64,000 bases of DNA from Peromyscus leucopus (GCF_004664715.2 NC_051067.1:64002982-64066981); one strand, 5' to 3'; counted from the stretch's first letter, positions 36,521 through 49,190 are shown. Translations and numbers: made by a program. Notes: a model not told the origin generated them from the letters alone.

Positions 36521-36745
36521 TACAGCTGGACCTGATGGTAGAGATCTGCAGCCCAGCTGCTCAGGAAGCTGAGGTAGGAGGGTCACAAGTTCAAGACCAG
36601 GCTGGCCAACTAATGAAACCCTGTCTCAGAAGACCTCTCCAAAACAAAGCAGCCCTCCTCAAAAGGATTTGCAGATAGAGTTCAGTGGTAGCCTGCTTGC
36701 GCAGTACACATGAAGCCCTGAGTTCAATCCCCAGTGTTGGGGGGG
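36521..36745 (+). repeat. B4 SINE (B1-like plus ID)
   Basis: A B1-like left part ('caagttcaagaccaggctgg', 'gaaaccctgtctcag') is followed by an ID part ('agttcagtggtagcctgctt', 'gagttcaatccccagtg') in + orientation, the B4 order, then a G run and an A run. Confidence 0.8.
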
Positions 36746-37306
36746 GGGCAGGAGGAAGAGTTCACATTATGAAATTTAGCTTCTACCAAAAAAAAAAAAA
36801 AAAAAAGAGAGTGAGCAACTGAGGGCAGACGACACTCCCTCCTCTACAGAGCAGATGTGCTTTGCGCTTCCCCCTCCCCAGATAAATTTCTGTCAAGGAG
36901 ATGAGCTTCTCTTGGACTTTACAGTAGTCCGTTTTCATTCGTTTGCTGATCTAGCCAGTGTCTCCTGTGAACCTACTACATGTGAAGAAAGGCTACAGTA
37001 GCAATGGACACAACTTCTCTGCATGTGGGTCAGATAATCCTTCTTGGAAACTTAAGGGGTTTTGTTGTTTTGTTTTATTTTTTGTTTTTCTCTCTTCCCA
37101 AATGAGTTTTCTTATGTGCAGTGCCATCTGTATGGCAAATGCCAGGACACTGCATTATCTAAAAAAGACTGGATATGCCAACCACCATTCGACGCTGGTC
37201 CCATACTCAGCAACAGCAGGCTGACCTTAAAGACCTGTTCAGGTGTGATGTTCAAGGCCAGTCTTGGCTACATAGTAAGACCTTGTCTTAAAAAACAAAA
37301 CAAAAA

Positions 37307-37457
37307 GGGCTGGAGAGATGGCTCAGAGGTTAAGAGCACCAACTGCTCTTCCAGAGGTCCTGAGTTCAATTCCCAGCAACCACATGGTGGCTCACAACCA
37401 TCTGTAATGAGATCTGGTGCCCTCTTCTGTATACATAATAAATAAATAAATCTTTAA
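37307..37457 (+). repeat. B2 SINE
   Basis: 'ggctggagagatggctcag', 'aattcccagcaaccacatgg' and 'gccctcttctgtatac' with AATAAA-type tail. It is truncated relative to a full B2. A short 7SL-like fragment (37226-37300) precedes it. Confidence 0.93.
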
Positions 37458-37537
37458 AAAGACAAAACAAAAAAAACCCTAACTTTTATGTGAGAGTTTT
37501 AGTTTAAAAAACAAACAAAAAACCCTGAACAGAGGAT

Positions 37538-37606
37538 ATATCTATATCTATATCTATAATCTACCTATCTATCTATCTATCTATCTATCTATATATATAT
37601 ATATAA
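37538..37606 (+). repeat. (TATC)n and (TA)n microsatellite
   Basis: Tetranucleotide TATC/CTAT units are followed by TA units. Confidence 0.95.
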
Positions 37607-39629
37607 ATTTGATATAGACATATCAAAGACATTCTGGAATTCTGTCATGGGCACAATGATAGTGAGTAGATGATAGATTCAACAGTGACCCTGGCCAGCA
37701 TAGACGATCTGAAGGGTAGCTCAGAATTAGAAGGCTGGGCAGGAGTGTGCTACATCTGACTTGAATCAGGATCCGTTTAAGTCTGCAGCTACCCCACACT
37801 GTGGAAGCCAGATAGAATGGCAAGAAGTCACTGCCCAACACTAGAAGAGGACAGAGGACGGAGACGCCACTCTGTGCATTCAGCAGGCACATCTCTGTGA
37901 GCTCTGGCTCTCTGGCCCTCAGTCAATGCAGATGCCACAGGATGCCGCAAGGCAGGCTGTGACAAGGAAGAGCTCAGAAGTGTCCTCTTGAAATTCGTCA
38001 TCCACATGGAGAACTTTTGTGCTCCGCAGTCCAGGCCTGAGTGCCCACAGCAGGAAAAGTCAGCTCACAGGAGGCCCCCCCAGCCCTTCTTCCCGTGCTG
38101 TGGCTGGCTGACTACACCAGCATGCGGGTCTATGTGGTATGTGTGTGCACAAGCAACCCCTGCCTGGGCCTCTTTTGTGTTCACAGCACTAGATATGGCT
38201 CCTTGGACCTTTTTTCCTTACGTAGGCATTTTAGAATTTAAGAACAGGATGGTCCCCCTGTTTGGATGGCTGCCTCTGCAATATTCTCTCTTTAAAAAAA
38301 AGGGGGGGGGGTTCAAGTGTTTCTCAGATTCTCATTTGTTTATTCTGTGATTTCTTACCTGTTCCCTGCTTAGGCCTTCTACAAATAACAACCTGCTAAG
38401 ATTGTTATTTTAACATATCTAAATAACAAACTGTCAGGACTTCCTGTTCTGAAACGTATAAAAAGGCAGAGAGAGGTTGTTAACATTGCCATGGATTTAT
38501 ACCTCTAAAGTGTCTGTGCTTTCAGTCTATATTTTTAAAACGAGGCTACTGATTTTCCACCATCTGCCTGAAAGCAGCCAGGTCAAGGTCTCCATTCTCC
38601 AGCTATTCAATCTGATTTCATAGGTAACCAGAGCCGCATGGTGGGGAAGTATTTTAACACATGGCTGCCGGCCCTCTTGCTGTAGAAGACCAGAGCTCCC
38701 ACACCGCCTCACTCTAGCTGCTCCCCTCCCAAGGGGTCAAACGGCACTTCCTGCTACTAGAGCCTGGAGGGTCTACGAGCAGAGAGTTAGCAGAGGCCCT
38801 CAGAGGGCCTTTATCTCACCTGTTTCCAGAGACTCGGGTGGAAATAAACACATTGTGTGCACAAAGGTCTGGCTGTGGGTTACTTCTGCCTAAGTTATAT
38901 TTTCTGTTCTCAAAGTTATAGGAAGCAGGGGTTCTTGTTTTCCTTATATTGAGTTTGTGAAACTTTTATGGTACATGCTGGTCTTGCCTTGACATGTTTC
39001 TTACATGCTGTAATGAATATTCTTTGCTTGGTTTGGGAACTTCTTTTATTAAATACAAAACAAGGCTTTACAAATTATAAAAGGCAGACACCAAAACCCA
39101 TACTTTTTTTTTTCTCTCTCCTTCAAGCATAGTCTTTATAAAAAATGTTGCTAATATTTACAGTATCACATAGCACATCCCCCCAGCCAGGCCCATGGTT
39201 TCCCTGATTTGCAATGGATTTGTGCTAATGTGGTTCTGCCTTGAGCGAGCTCCGGTTTAAATCAATCCAGACATAATTAAGCCAAGTTGAAATGTAATGT
39301 GATCTCACTCTACGGCCCACTGTTTCATTCTTTCTGCTGCAAAGCATTATTATTTGGGGGGAGGGGAATTCGCCTCCTGGATTTAGTTAGGGACCCTCTT
39401 TACACTTGCCATTCGGAACTGTTTACCCGAGGAGCTTTTGGTTACGGTCTGTGGAGCACAGCCTCTTCCAGGAGAGCCACCCCACATTGTGCTCATGTGA
39501 GGCACATGCACATGTGTGTGCGTGTGGAACACATGCATGACTGTAGATGGTACACTAAGAAGTGATGTCTACAAGCACTGCTAACCAAGAGTTATGGAAT
39601 AAACATTAGAAGGGAGGAATGGACATTTC

Positions 39630-39810
39630 TTTATTTTTTTTATGTCATGTGCACCGGTGTTTTGCCTGCGCGTGTATCTGTGTGAGGGTGTCAAATCCCT
39701 GCAACTGGAGTTACAGACAATTGTGAGCTGCCATGTGGGTGCTGGGAATCAAACCTGGGTCCTCTGGGAGAACAGCTAGTACTCTTAACCGCTGAGCCAT
39801 CTCTCCAGCT
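39630..39810 (-). repeat. B2/B3A SINE, antisense
   Basis: 'tgtgagctgccatgtgggtg', 'aaacctgggtcctctgggag' and 'gctgagccatctctccagct' are the reverse complement of a B2/B3A element. Confidence 0.93.
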
Positions 39811-39934
39811 CCCCCCACCCCGCCCCCCCAGGAATGAACATTTCAATAAATGTTGAAGTGGATTGCGGGAGCCTCTACAAACTTATTGAAATTGGGACCC
39901 AACCTCACCAAAACAGGCTGAAGGAGACATTTTC

Positions 39935-40207
39935 TGTGTGGGGAGTGGGGGGTGTGAACGTGTGATAGGCCGCATGTGGAGGTCACAGGGCAGCCCTTGG
40001 GTATCAGCTTTCACCTTCCACCTTGTTGGAGACCAGGTCTCTTTTGTCGCTTGTCACTGAGTATGCTAGGCTGGTTGTCTCCCATCAGACCATAGAGATA
40101 CAGGCGTGTTCTACTCGGCCAGGCTTTTAGCTAGGTTCTGGGGACTCAACTGAGGTCCTCACACTTGCAAAACAGGTACTTTATCCCACGAACCATCTCT
40201 CCAGCCC
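39935..40207 (-). repeat. B3-type composite SINE, antisense
   Basis: The block ends in 'gaaccatctctccagccc' and carries 'gagatacaggcgtgttctac', with 'gggactcaactgaggtcctc' before the head. It is diverged and longer than B2. Confidence 0.7.
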
Positions 40208-40245
40208 AATGCAGCATTGCTTCACATAAGACATAAACGAATCAC

Positions 40246-40345
40246 TCCACTGGGTATGTAGCTCAGTGGAAGAACACTAGTCTAGCATGCAAGAAGCCAT
40301 AAGTTCAATACCCCGTAGCACAAAAACAACAACAAAAAACAAGCA
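40246..40345 (+). repeat. ID SINE
   Basis: 'gggtatgtagctcagtggaa', 'ctagcatgcaagaagccata' and 'aataccccgtagcac' with A-rich tail. Confidence 0.85.
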
Positions 40346-40914
40346 ACAAACTACCACCACCTCCCCACCACCCCCAAACTAGGAAGAGAGTTCATTCTCA
40401 AGAGGAAAGAGCTAAAGAAACAGTAGATCACCAGGTTTAAAGTGACTACTGTGTGTCTCAGGTGACATCCTGCTGTCTTTGTTGACCTCTGGTGATGCTA
40501 CATTGTGTCCAAAGACAAACTCAGAAGAAGCAGAAGCTTTCCGGGCAATAAACTGAGGCCTAAGCCCCTGCAAAGCAAGACAGTGGCAGAACAAACATAG
40601 AATGAGGCAGCGTCCTGTGAGGACATGTCCTGCACACTGTGGTATGCCATGCATGTTTTTGAGATTGTTAAAGTGACTCGTCATTTAGCCTCGGGGCGCG
40701 TGTGTGTCATACATAAGATTCAGCTAGTGACTGCTTTAACTGACACTGGTGTTCTCTTGATAGCTTGCTTCTAACAAAGTGTATCATTGGAGGTGAGGGT
40801 GTTGCCAACACTGGGGAGGGAGAGCGCTTGTGTTAGTCTGTATTGTCTCCACCCTGTCTTTTGTCCATACGGAAGATGTATGACATGACAAACAACACAG
40901 ACTTAATTGCTTAC

Positions 40915-41048
40915 AGCTTCCCGGAGACACAATCTCTTCAGTTCCTCCAGCCGCTGGCGCAGTGTCTCCTCCAGAGCTTCCTGCCTGGATTTCAAGGCAG
41001 CCAGCATGTCTTTCTTGGCCGACTGTGAGCTATCCGACTCCTGAGAAC
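40915..41048 (-). CDS. Frmd4a: Frmd4a exon (134 nt), start of cytohesin-binding coiled coil
   Basis: After completing a Gly codon it encodes SQESDSSQSAKKDMLAALKS then RQEALEETLRQRLEELKRLC and LREA, with donor gtaagc. The stretch LAALKSRQEALEETLRQRLEEL is strongly amphipathic and coiled-coil like. It matches human FRMD4A with KR for KK. The frame used here is the one that fits the downstream exons; reading on from the upstream exon as printed would instead meet a TAG at 41030-41032 because of the extra base at 55202-55204. Confidence 0.95.
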
Positions 41049-41589
41049 CTGTCAATAAACAGCAGGGTTACTAGGCGACTGACAGGGGACACACATCTGG
41101 ACCACTAATGAATTCCACTGGAGCTCACACCGCGGATATGGGATTTACCCCGGGAATCAAGGAGCATGAAATGAGTCAGGTGTGCAGCAGTGTTCCAAGC
41201 ATGGGGGGTGAATTCCAATACCACATGGGATATAGAGCTACTTAGAGGACTGGCAGGAAAGCTGACGCTCTTGACCAAGAACGCTGTCATTTCTGATTAT
41301 CTTGAGGCATGTCACATACCTGTGTTACTCTCACCAGCCAATTTTAATACATTTTATACGAGGAAGGAGGGGGAGGAAAGTTTAAGTAAAAGTGATTTCA
41401 ATTCAGGTTTTAAAATTTCTTTTGTCTACTGGAAGATGCTGATTTTTGCTTAGTGCAAAGATAATATCTGTTCATAGTAAAATATCTGAAAATATAGACA
41501 GGTATAAAAATAATTGATAAACTAGTCACCCAGAGATAACTCTCATATTATGTATTTTCTTTTGGCCTTTCCCCCAAGAGACACATGTG

Positions 41590-41590
41590 C

Positions 41591-41646
<56 letters not shown>
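41590..41646 (+). repeat. (AC)n microsatellite
   Basis: A short (CATA)n lead passes into about 22 AC units. Confidence 0.97.
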
Positions 41647-41649
<3 letters not shown>

Positions 41650-42164
41650 AACGAATTAGTATTTTGTTTACTATTTTATCTTAGTTCTGTATCCTGAGAA
41701 AAGTCTCTCCTAATGGAGGGACTATAATATAGAGGGGTGCATAGTTTTCAAAAGACTTATACATATTTTCCATGCTTTCCTGGCTAGAATATCTGCATGA
41801 TGATTCAAACAGCAGGCTGTTAGATATGAAAACTTTTTAGAAGGCAACATTGTGAACCAAACAAAAGAAAAATGAGCTGAAAATGCCAACTGGAGGAATT
41901 TAGAGTAGATCAAAAGAATACTTTCAAGGCCTCAGTGTCTGGCTCCTCGAGCAGCTTTCTTGTAAAGTGAGGTTAGTGGTCCTTTCTACCTTGATAGGGT
42001 AGGGAAGCATATTGATGTCCTAGAAAAAGCCAGGTTAATGGCTGCACTTCTTCTCACATCCACACTAGCAGAACTATTAGAAATAATATTCTATATTACT
42101 GAATATGCATCAAGGGGGCTCAGAACATACCACCAGCAGCAGCATCCAATCATCTCACATGCCT

Positions 42165-42262
42165 AGAAAGCTGGATGTTGGTCTGTAACCTCAGTTTCTC
42201 AGGATGCTGAGGCAGGAGGAAGACAAGTTCAAGACCAGCCTGGACTACAGGAAGTCAGTTCA
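42165..42262 (+). repeat. B1/B4-type SINE fragment
   Basis: 'tctcaggatgctgaggcagg' and 'aagttcaagaccagcctgga' mark a diverged 7SL-type SINE. Confidence 0.7.
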
Positions 42263-44897
42263 GAGACTTAGATTGACATAGTTAAAGATGACCATCTCTA
42301 CCGTGGAAAGTGTAACACCTTGCTAGGAACAGCTAGAACTATAAACAAATAGAGAGGACTACTGTGGACCTGGATCCAGATGTTAATGTTTTACAGTTGG
42401 TGATTCCACCATGAATTAAACAATATAACACATGCCATCCTAATAAAAATCCCAGCAGGACTTTGTGGTGGTCGGGGTTGGTGGGGTGGTGGTAGTGATG
42501 GGAGTTAGGAACTGCATTTCCATAAGAGACAACTAAATGTTTGGATAGTTCAGTGACCAGGCAAAGGGTTGGAGGCTGACTTGATTGGTAAAGATGTCTC
42601 AGAATCCCAAGACATTAGAAGACTTCTGTGCCTTTGCACAGAACAATTCTGAAAGACCCAAGCATGGACAGACATGCTATTCTATTCTTCAAGGTCTCTG
42701 ATCAGGACACCCATATCCCCTTCATTCCTATTCTCCCACATTCCTATGATCCTAATAAAGAAGAATTCTCAGTGTCTAAGTACATTTTGACTCTGGCTTA
42801 AGCTTTGTTCTCTTCCCTTTCTGGCTCATTTGAGCTTGAAATTGAAGACATCTATCACCATAAGAACAAACCATCTTTATGCATCCCCAGGAACAAATAA
42901 ATATTGTCAGTTGTATACTTGGGTACTATAATTAAATTGTATCTCATTTTAGTTAAAAAACAACAATAATAATCCATGGCCTGTATATCATTCCGTTATG
43001 GAAGCTACCTTCTGAGTTTTGAATCATGTTGTAACTCTTTCCTGAGTTTTTGACTTCCTGTAGTTGCAGGTGTCCAAATTCAATAGCAAACTGCAGCAAA
43101 CACTTGATCCTTGCTGAGACTCCATTACCTCATGGTTCTCATAGACTGAATCCAGATGTGCCATTCTCAGGTATCGCACCACTGGATCTTATTGCAGGCT
43201 CCCCCTTTTTACCAGTGGTTCCGGTTTTCCATATCCCTAGGCTCACCACTTTGTGCTTATCAACTCTAAACCCTCTCCAGGCTGTGTCCATCTAATGCAA
43301 CCTGGAAAAATCATTATGAATCTTAATTGGGCCTCTTAGTACTCGTCGTCAATCCCATTTGAAGACAGGAAAATTTAATGAGGCATTCTCTGTTCCATCC
43401 TCTAAAAAATTAATAAGGATGTAAAATGATACTGGAAGGAAGTCAGACTTTAAAAACAGGCCTGGGGAAAACTCGAGTCCAAAAAGATTAAAGAATTTCT
43501 AGCATGAGTGAAAAATTCATCGTTTTCCCTTCCACCCCTGCCTAACCTTTCAATAGGAAATGATGATTTATTGAGTCCAATCGAAGAACTCGCAAGGTTC
43601 AGGAACAGCAAAACTCACCACAACATTAAATTTCGGGAAGCAAGCATATAATTTGTGGGTGACTAGTCTGCTGTTATAGGATTAGTAAAGATTTGGCCTT
43701 GAGTAGCAGGGTTCATTACCGCTACCTAAATTATTATTCCTAATAATTAACTTAAATCTCAACCCACGTAAGATGAGCGAGAGAGCCTTGGCAGGCTCGA
43801 TGGCTCCTGAGTCTCCTTGCTGTGTGTAGCTGGCATCCCAAATGCTGGCTAGCTCTGCTGCACACCTGGAAATTCCTTTAGCAGGAATACAGTGCCTGGA
43901 GACTAGCTCGCACCTCTGCAAATAACTGAACTAGGCTATTTTGGACACACAGGCTTCCGTTTTAATGGGAGCTGGACAGCCAGGTAGATGGAAAACATCT
44001 GAATTTCATAAAGTCTAAGCCATTTGTTAGATGTTAGATAGGTGGCTATTGAACAGCCACTTGCTCGTCTATCTCTTGGCACTATGCCTGGACCAGGTAA
44101 ATGTTTCACATAGGGGTTGGTTTACCACAGGTGGTGTAGACTTAGAGAAATCATTGAAATTATCTCCCCCCCTTTCAATGAAGTACCCACCAAAGGTAAG
44201 AACTCCACTCAACAATTCAGGGTAGGGTGAGGACTCCAAAGCTCCATCTATAGATAGATGCAATGGCAGATTAAGGCAGTATATTTAAACTAGGTTCCCT
44301 AAGCACCAAGACTGCAGATCTGCCTCTGGCGCTACTGCAGACCAAGCTGGCAATGTGGCTGAGGACACTTAGTGGGCCCTCATGGTCTCCATTCCATATT
44401 CTGCAAGCTTAAGGTGGTTCCACGTGAACCTGCTGCATTTGGAAAGAGATTCCATTGCTGTCCTGTCTTGAAGGGAAATCTACTAATTGGAGGCAGGAGA
44501 GCTGATGGCTTCTCTGTGTGAGAGCTCATCTGATCTAAGCCTGTGGCTGTGACCAGTAACTAGGACATACAGCCACCAACTGGCCCGGTGCCACTGAACA
44601 AGCCCACCGACAGCCTCTCAAAGGGCACCTGGAGAAGAGGCCCATAGTTCTCTGTGATGCTGAGCAGCCTCCACAAATGAGGCATTCCCTGAATGAAGCT
44701 CTTGCCTCTTAAAAGGGATAAGGAAAGGAAGCCAGCAAACCAGGAGGAAATCACGGGGCAGAGATGCTCTTTGGGTTGACTACCTAAGGAGTGGAAACTG
44801 AGTCAGGGGAGAGTCTTGGAGCTCAGGCCAAGGGGAGTTTCTCAAACTAAAAGTTTAAGACACACCAATAAATGATACTTTACCCTGTCCATCTAGT

Positions 44898-45022
44898 TTT
44901 GTTTGTTTGTTTGGAGACAGAGTCTCACTATGTAGACCAGGCTGGCCTTGGACTCACAGTGATCACTTGCCTCTGCTTCAAAAGTGTTGAAATTAAAGGT
45001 GTGCACCACCACACACACAGCT
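44898..45022 (-). repeat. B1 SINE, antisense
   Basis: 'gttttgtttgtttgtttgga', 'gtctcactatgtagaccagg' and 'gaaattaaaggtgtgcacca' form a diverged B1. Confidence 0.88.
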
Positions 45023-45690
45023 GATAAAAATAATTTCAAGTCTGTATTTGGGCTTGCAGAAGTCTGGCACTAAGATTTGTCCATTATCAATTATTTTAAC
45101 CCATACATATTGCACCTGCAAGACCTCTTCCCTGTCATATGTTAAGCATGTAAAACTGACAAAAACACATAAATCTGTTGACTTTGAAAGGGATAGTGAC
45201 TGAAAAAGACATTGGGGTTGTCATCCCATAGCCACCGTTGAACAATATAAAGCTTTGAAGTTTCAACCTTCTGAGAACCGTCGTAGGCCTATCTATGAAA
45301 TGACCACTTCACCCATCTTCAAAAAATGCCTCCAAACTTGAAGCACCGATTACCTAACAAACAACTAACTCAGGAGATTCCTTCTCAGCCATTAGCCCTC
45401 ACCTCTGCAAATGTTATCAAAGAAACTTTAGATACAGTACAACCTCCTTCCTCCTTTTACCACTCAAACCTCTAGGAACGACAAGTATTCCACCATCTCT
45501 GATCATTTCACTGCTGCTGCTGCTGCCTCCTTGTGGAGGTGGTGCTGGGGGGCGGCATGCTTGATTCCCACAAGTGCCTAAAGGCTTTACCTCTTCCTCC
45601 AGCAAGAGGCCAAAGCAAATATCTGTGACTCTGGATGCTCAAAAGACCTAAATTGGAGCTGTCCCTAAGATGAAGTAAAAAGATGGATGG

Positions 45691-45808
45691 ATGTGAGTTC
45701 GAGGCCAGCCTGGTCTCCAAAGTGAGTTCCAGGAAAGGCGCAAAGCTACACAGAGAAACCCTGTCTCGAAAAACAAAACAAAACAAAACAAACAAACAAA
45801 CAAAAAAG
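45691..45808 (+). repeat. 5'-truncated B1 with target-site duplication
   Basis: Only the B1 3' part is present ('gagttcgaggccagcctggt' to 'gaaaccctgtctcg') with a long (AAAAC/AAAC)n tail. The 10 bases 'agatggatgg' are found at 45681-45690 and 45809-45818, marking a young 5'-truncated insertion. Confidence 0.93.
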
Positions 45809-46959
45809 AGATGGATGGAGCATCTTTACTGTACCCAGAAGAGTGAAGTTTCAACATTTATACATTGAAAAAACAGTGGCCAAGGGCTGCCTGGGAAGGA
45901 ATGAAGGAAATAGTGAGTTGTGTAGTAGGCCGATGAGAAGCCGAGGTGAGATGAGTATTTTTGAAAGACAGGGGTAATACATGAGTGCCCTTTCTGGTGG
46001 GTCAAGCAACACTCAGATTTACAGGAAAGGCTATTCAGAATAGTCTTTGGATAACAAAGCAGGAGCCTGCAGTCTAGAGGTTGAGGGGTTACCAGGGCTG
46101 TGTGTGTGTTTCAGCTGACTCGCTCTGGGATGGTGGGGGGCAGGTTCTAGAACTTCTCTGAGTCTTGGTTTCCTCCCCTATAAACTAGGCAATGAAAACA
46201 GGGCTCTTCAAATATTGGGAAGATGAAAAGAGATGATTGGAAGATACTAGGAGAAAACCTAGAACATACTAAAAGTCACATGAATATTAGTTATTTTTAT
46301 TAAAAAGGCTTCCTGGCTTTTTATCGCGGGTTGGCATCTCCATTTCAGAATGTTCCATGCTGTAAAGAGAGCGCACGGAGTAGACCAGCAAGGAAATGAA
46401 GAATGATGTAGGTGCAGTTCGGGAAGCTTGGAGGCAGAAGGGAAAGAAAGCGGGGTTTCTTACAGAACCCAGCAGGGGCTTCTCACAGGCTACACCTCAT
46501 TATATCCTCCGAGAAACATCTCCGCATTCACAGGGGAGGCTATGGTGGTCTAGGGAAGCAGGGCTGGATTCAAGCTTTGCTCTGTGTGGCCTGTTTTGTC
46601 CCGCGAATGGAAACTCCATGAGGGTGGGAACGTTTGTCTCGCGGCTAGGATGCCCTAGCCTCGCTGTGAGCTGCATTTCCATGCATCCACTTCCCCAGCA
46701 AGCTCTTCCCACTGCACTGCATACTCTGATCTCAAAATGCAAGAGAAGGCCGAAGGAGGAAGCCATTGGGGGTCTTCCGATCTCCCAGTACAACAGCAGT
46801 CCTCGGTACTGCCCCCTAGAGGAGTTGCAGAGAAGCAAATGAACAAGGATGGAAGATACTGTGGTTGCCAGAGAAGGCACCCACAGCACAGGGGACCCCC
46901 GAGGGACTGGCCTGGTTTCTTGGTGATCGCTTCTCGTTTTTGTTGGTTGGTTTGTTTCT

Positions 46960-47103
46960 TTTGGGGTTTTTTGAGACAGGGTTTCTCTATATGGCCCCGG
47001 CTGGCTGTCCTGGAATGCTCTTTGTAGACAAGGCTGGCCTGGAACTCACAGAGATCTGCCTGAGAGTGCTGGGATTAAAGACGTGCACCACCACTGCCAC
47101 CAG
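46960..47103 (-). repeat. B1 SINE, antisense
   Basis: 'gagacagggtttctctatat', 'ggctggcctggaactcacag' and 'gggattaaagacgtgcacca' form a B1 with a small internal deletion. Confidence 0.92.
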
Positions 47104-47334
47104 ATGATTCCCTGAGGACGTTCAACCTCCCTCTGATTGACTGCTGAGAAAACCAACTGTCAGGTAAGCTCTTTAGCAAATCTTAGTGCTTAGCAAGTCT
47201 CGACTTGGATGAGAGAAGAGTAAAATACAGCACTTTAACTGTTTATGATCTCATTTCACTCCTAACCCGAAGGATTTGAGTGAACCAGGTGACTGGTGGG
47301 ACAAAGAGAAGAAGACATATTGTTTATGTAAATA

Positions 47335-47540
47335 CATTTGGAGACAGGGTCTCTAGCTCAAGCTAGCCTCGGACTCTATATTTATGACTATGACCTTGAT
47401 CCTCCTGCCTCTGTCTCCTGAGTCCTGGCATTAAAGAGGTGAAGGTCACCACACTTGGTTTATATGGTGCTGGGAATGAATTTAGGGCTTTAAGTGTGCT
47501 AGTGAAGAGCTCCAGCAAGTGAGCGACATCCCCCAGTCCC
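47335..47540 (-). repeat. diverged B1-like and ID-like SINE sequence, antisense
   Basis: 'ggagacagggtctctagctc' and 'ctcctgagtcctggcattaa' are B1-like; 'gtgctgggaatgaatttagg' and 'gcaagtgagcgacatccccc' are a decayed ID-like segment. Confidence 0.55.
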
Positions 47541-49049
47541 AGGAAGATATGGCTTGTACAGATATGGCTAGATGAAAACTGTTGCTCAAAGAAAGTCATT
47601 TTCAGTGGGTACTTGGGGATCTTCGGAGGAAGCCAGTTGACATCACAGACATTACTGTGGACTTGGGACTGATTTCCACTTTTCAGACTGGTGGCAGCTG
47701 TGTATGGAAAGACCACATGTGGAACGGCAGCGGAGCAAGCCGCAGCTCTCTGACGAGCATATGGAAGGATCGCCTCACTAAGCTGTGATGGAGAATTTGT
47801 TGCAGTCATTCCAAAGATCCCAAGCCAGTCGGCACCGGATATGAGTTCGCATCCTGCTGAGGATACACAGGGACCTGTGCATCTGTTTTCACACACAAAT
47901 GCTGATGACCGGCCCCCCTTGAATCCAGAAGGCGGGAGGGGTGCTTTCCTCTTTGGAAGGAGGGGAAATTTAACACAAATAGTACTCCCCGCTTAAGAAA
48001 TCTGCTGTTGTAAAAGCAAGGAAAGGAAATGACTGTCTGTTTTGGCCTTTGAGGGGGAAAATGAAAAGTTTAAAAAAAAAAAAAAATGAAGACAGCCAAG
48101 TCCCAGCAGATCTGTAGAAGCTGTGAGGAAAAGTTTTGGCGGATACCCAGGAATAAATATGGGGAAAAGGGTTAGGCTCCCCTTTATGATAAAGAGATAT
48201 TTATTTCCCAAGACAAATCCTCAAGGATGAATTCCTTGCATCAAAGATGTCCTAGGAGACCCTATGGAATAATGCCACATGGGAGATGGCAGGACCAACG
48301 TGTTATCTCAATGGGCCATCTCTGAATTCACTGTCGTTCCCAACATGAACCATGCGTGCCCAGAGAACTTTTCATCAGCCTTGGAGATTTGGAATAGTTT
48401 AATTCGGAGAGTAGTGAGATTGAAGTTCTTTAAAAAGCAACCAGGAGTCTTTGGGATGGCTTTGCTCTCTGGGGAGATTCAGTGGCACTTTTTGCCAAAA
48501 AGGAAGACTATAAATGCCATTTAAAAGGGGGCATGCTCTGGGGCAAGAAGAAAGGAAGGAGGTAAACAGAGAGACAGTCAGTATTTAAAAGTTAATGCAT
48601 CTGGTAAAATATCTAATTGAAACCATAGCTTGTGAGGAATGCATATGATTTTCATTCCTCAGCTCAGAAAGCCAGGGAACTGATCTTGCTGGTTCCAGGG
48701 CTGTTGGTCTATTGTAATATGGAGGTTTGGAGATTAATTGCAAATCTCAATGATCCTTATTCTGTGCTCTCAGCAAAGATGGGAACGTTGAACACAGAGT
48801 TTGGCTAAGTAGAAACAGAGTGATGTGTCTGGGAGGTCGCAGGGAGCTCTCTCTTCCAATGTTTAAATCCTTACCACCAAAAACTGTTCGCTAAGACTAT
48901 ATGGTGTCAGTCTAAGTTCTTTTTAACAGGAAAGTATACCTTTACCAGTAACACCCAAGGACACAAAATATAGCCCCCAAAGTGACTTTGTCACCCCCAC
49001 CTTCTACCAAATAGAAGCGGAAGGGGCCACCACTTTTTTTTCCTCTCAG

Positions 49050-49190
49050 GCCAGACCTGCTCAGTTGAGTCCAGAAACATCCATTCTGCAGACAGTGCTT
49101 TTGCAGCCTGCCCAGTTTCACAGTCCAGCATAAACAACCTCTTTGGCAGTGCCTGGGAGGTTGTGCCCAACAGCAGAGCCGAGGTTATGA
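49050..49190 (+). repeat. unidentified element, copy 1 of 2
   Basis: This segment and 51186-51352 share 'cagttgagtccagaaacat' (one change), 'cacagtccagcataaacaa' (one change) and 'gtgcccaacagc', in the same order and orientation. It is not a B1, B2, B4 or ID element. Family not recognised; perhaps an old interspersed repeat or a duplicated intronic segment. Confidence 0.75.

Larger units (their letters stand above)
36375..40914 (-). other. Frmd4a: Frmd4a intron with B4, B2, ID and tetranucleotide repeats
   Basis: It contains a B4 at 36521-36745, an A run at 36788-36806, a B2 at 37307-37457, (TATC)n/(TA)n at 37538-37606, B2/B3 copies at 39630-39810 and 39935-40207, and an ID at 40246-40345. 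The stretch 39020-39310 is repeat-poor and looks conserved (see findings). No exon was seen. Confidence 0.75.

Noticed and set aside
37561..37606. Short regularly spaced repeats resembling an array
   Set aside because: They are a simple TATC/TA microsatellite; this is a mammalian genome with no CRISPR-type arrays.
47363..47896. 177-codon - strand frame in the 14-kb intron
   Set aside because: Its C-terminal part is SINE-derived and the remainder has no recognisable domain; no splice context supports it.
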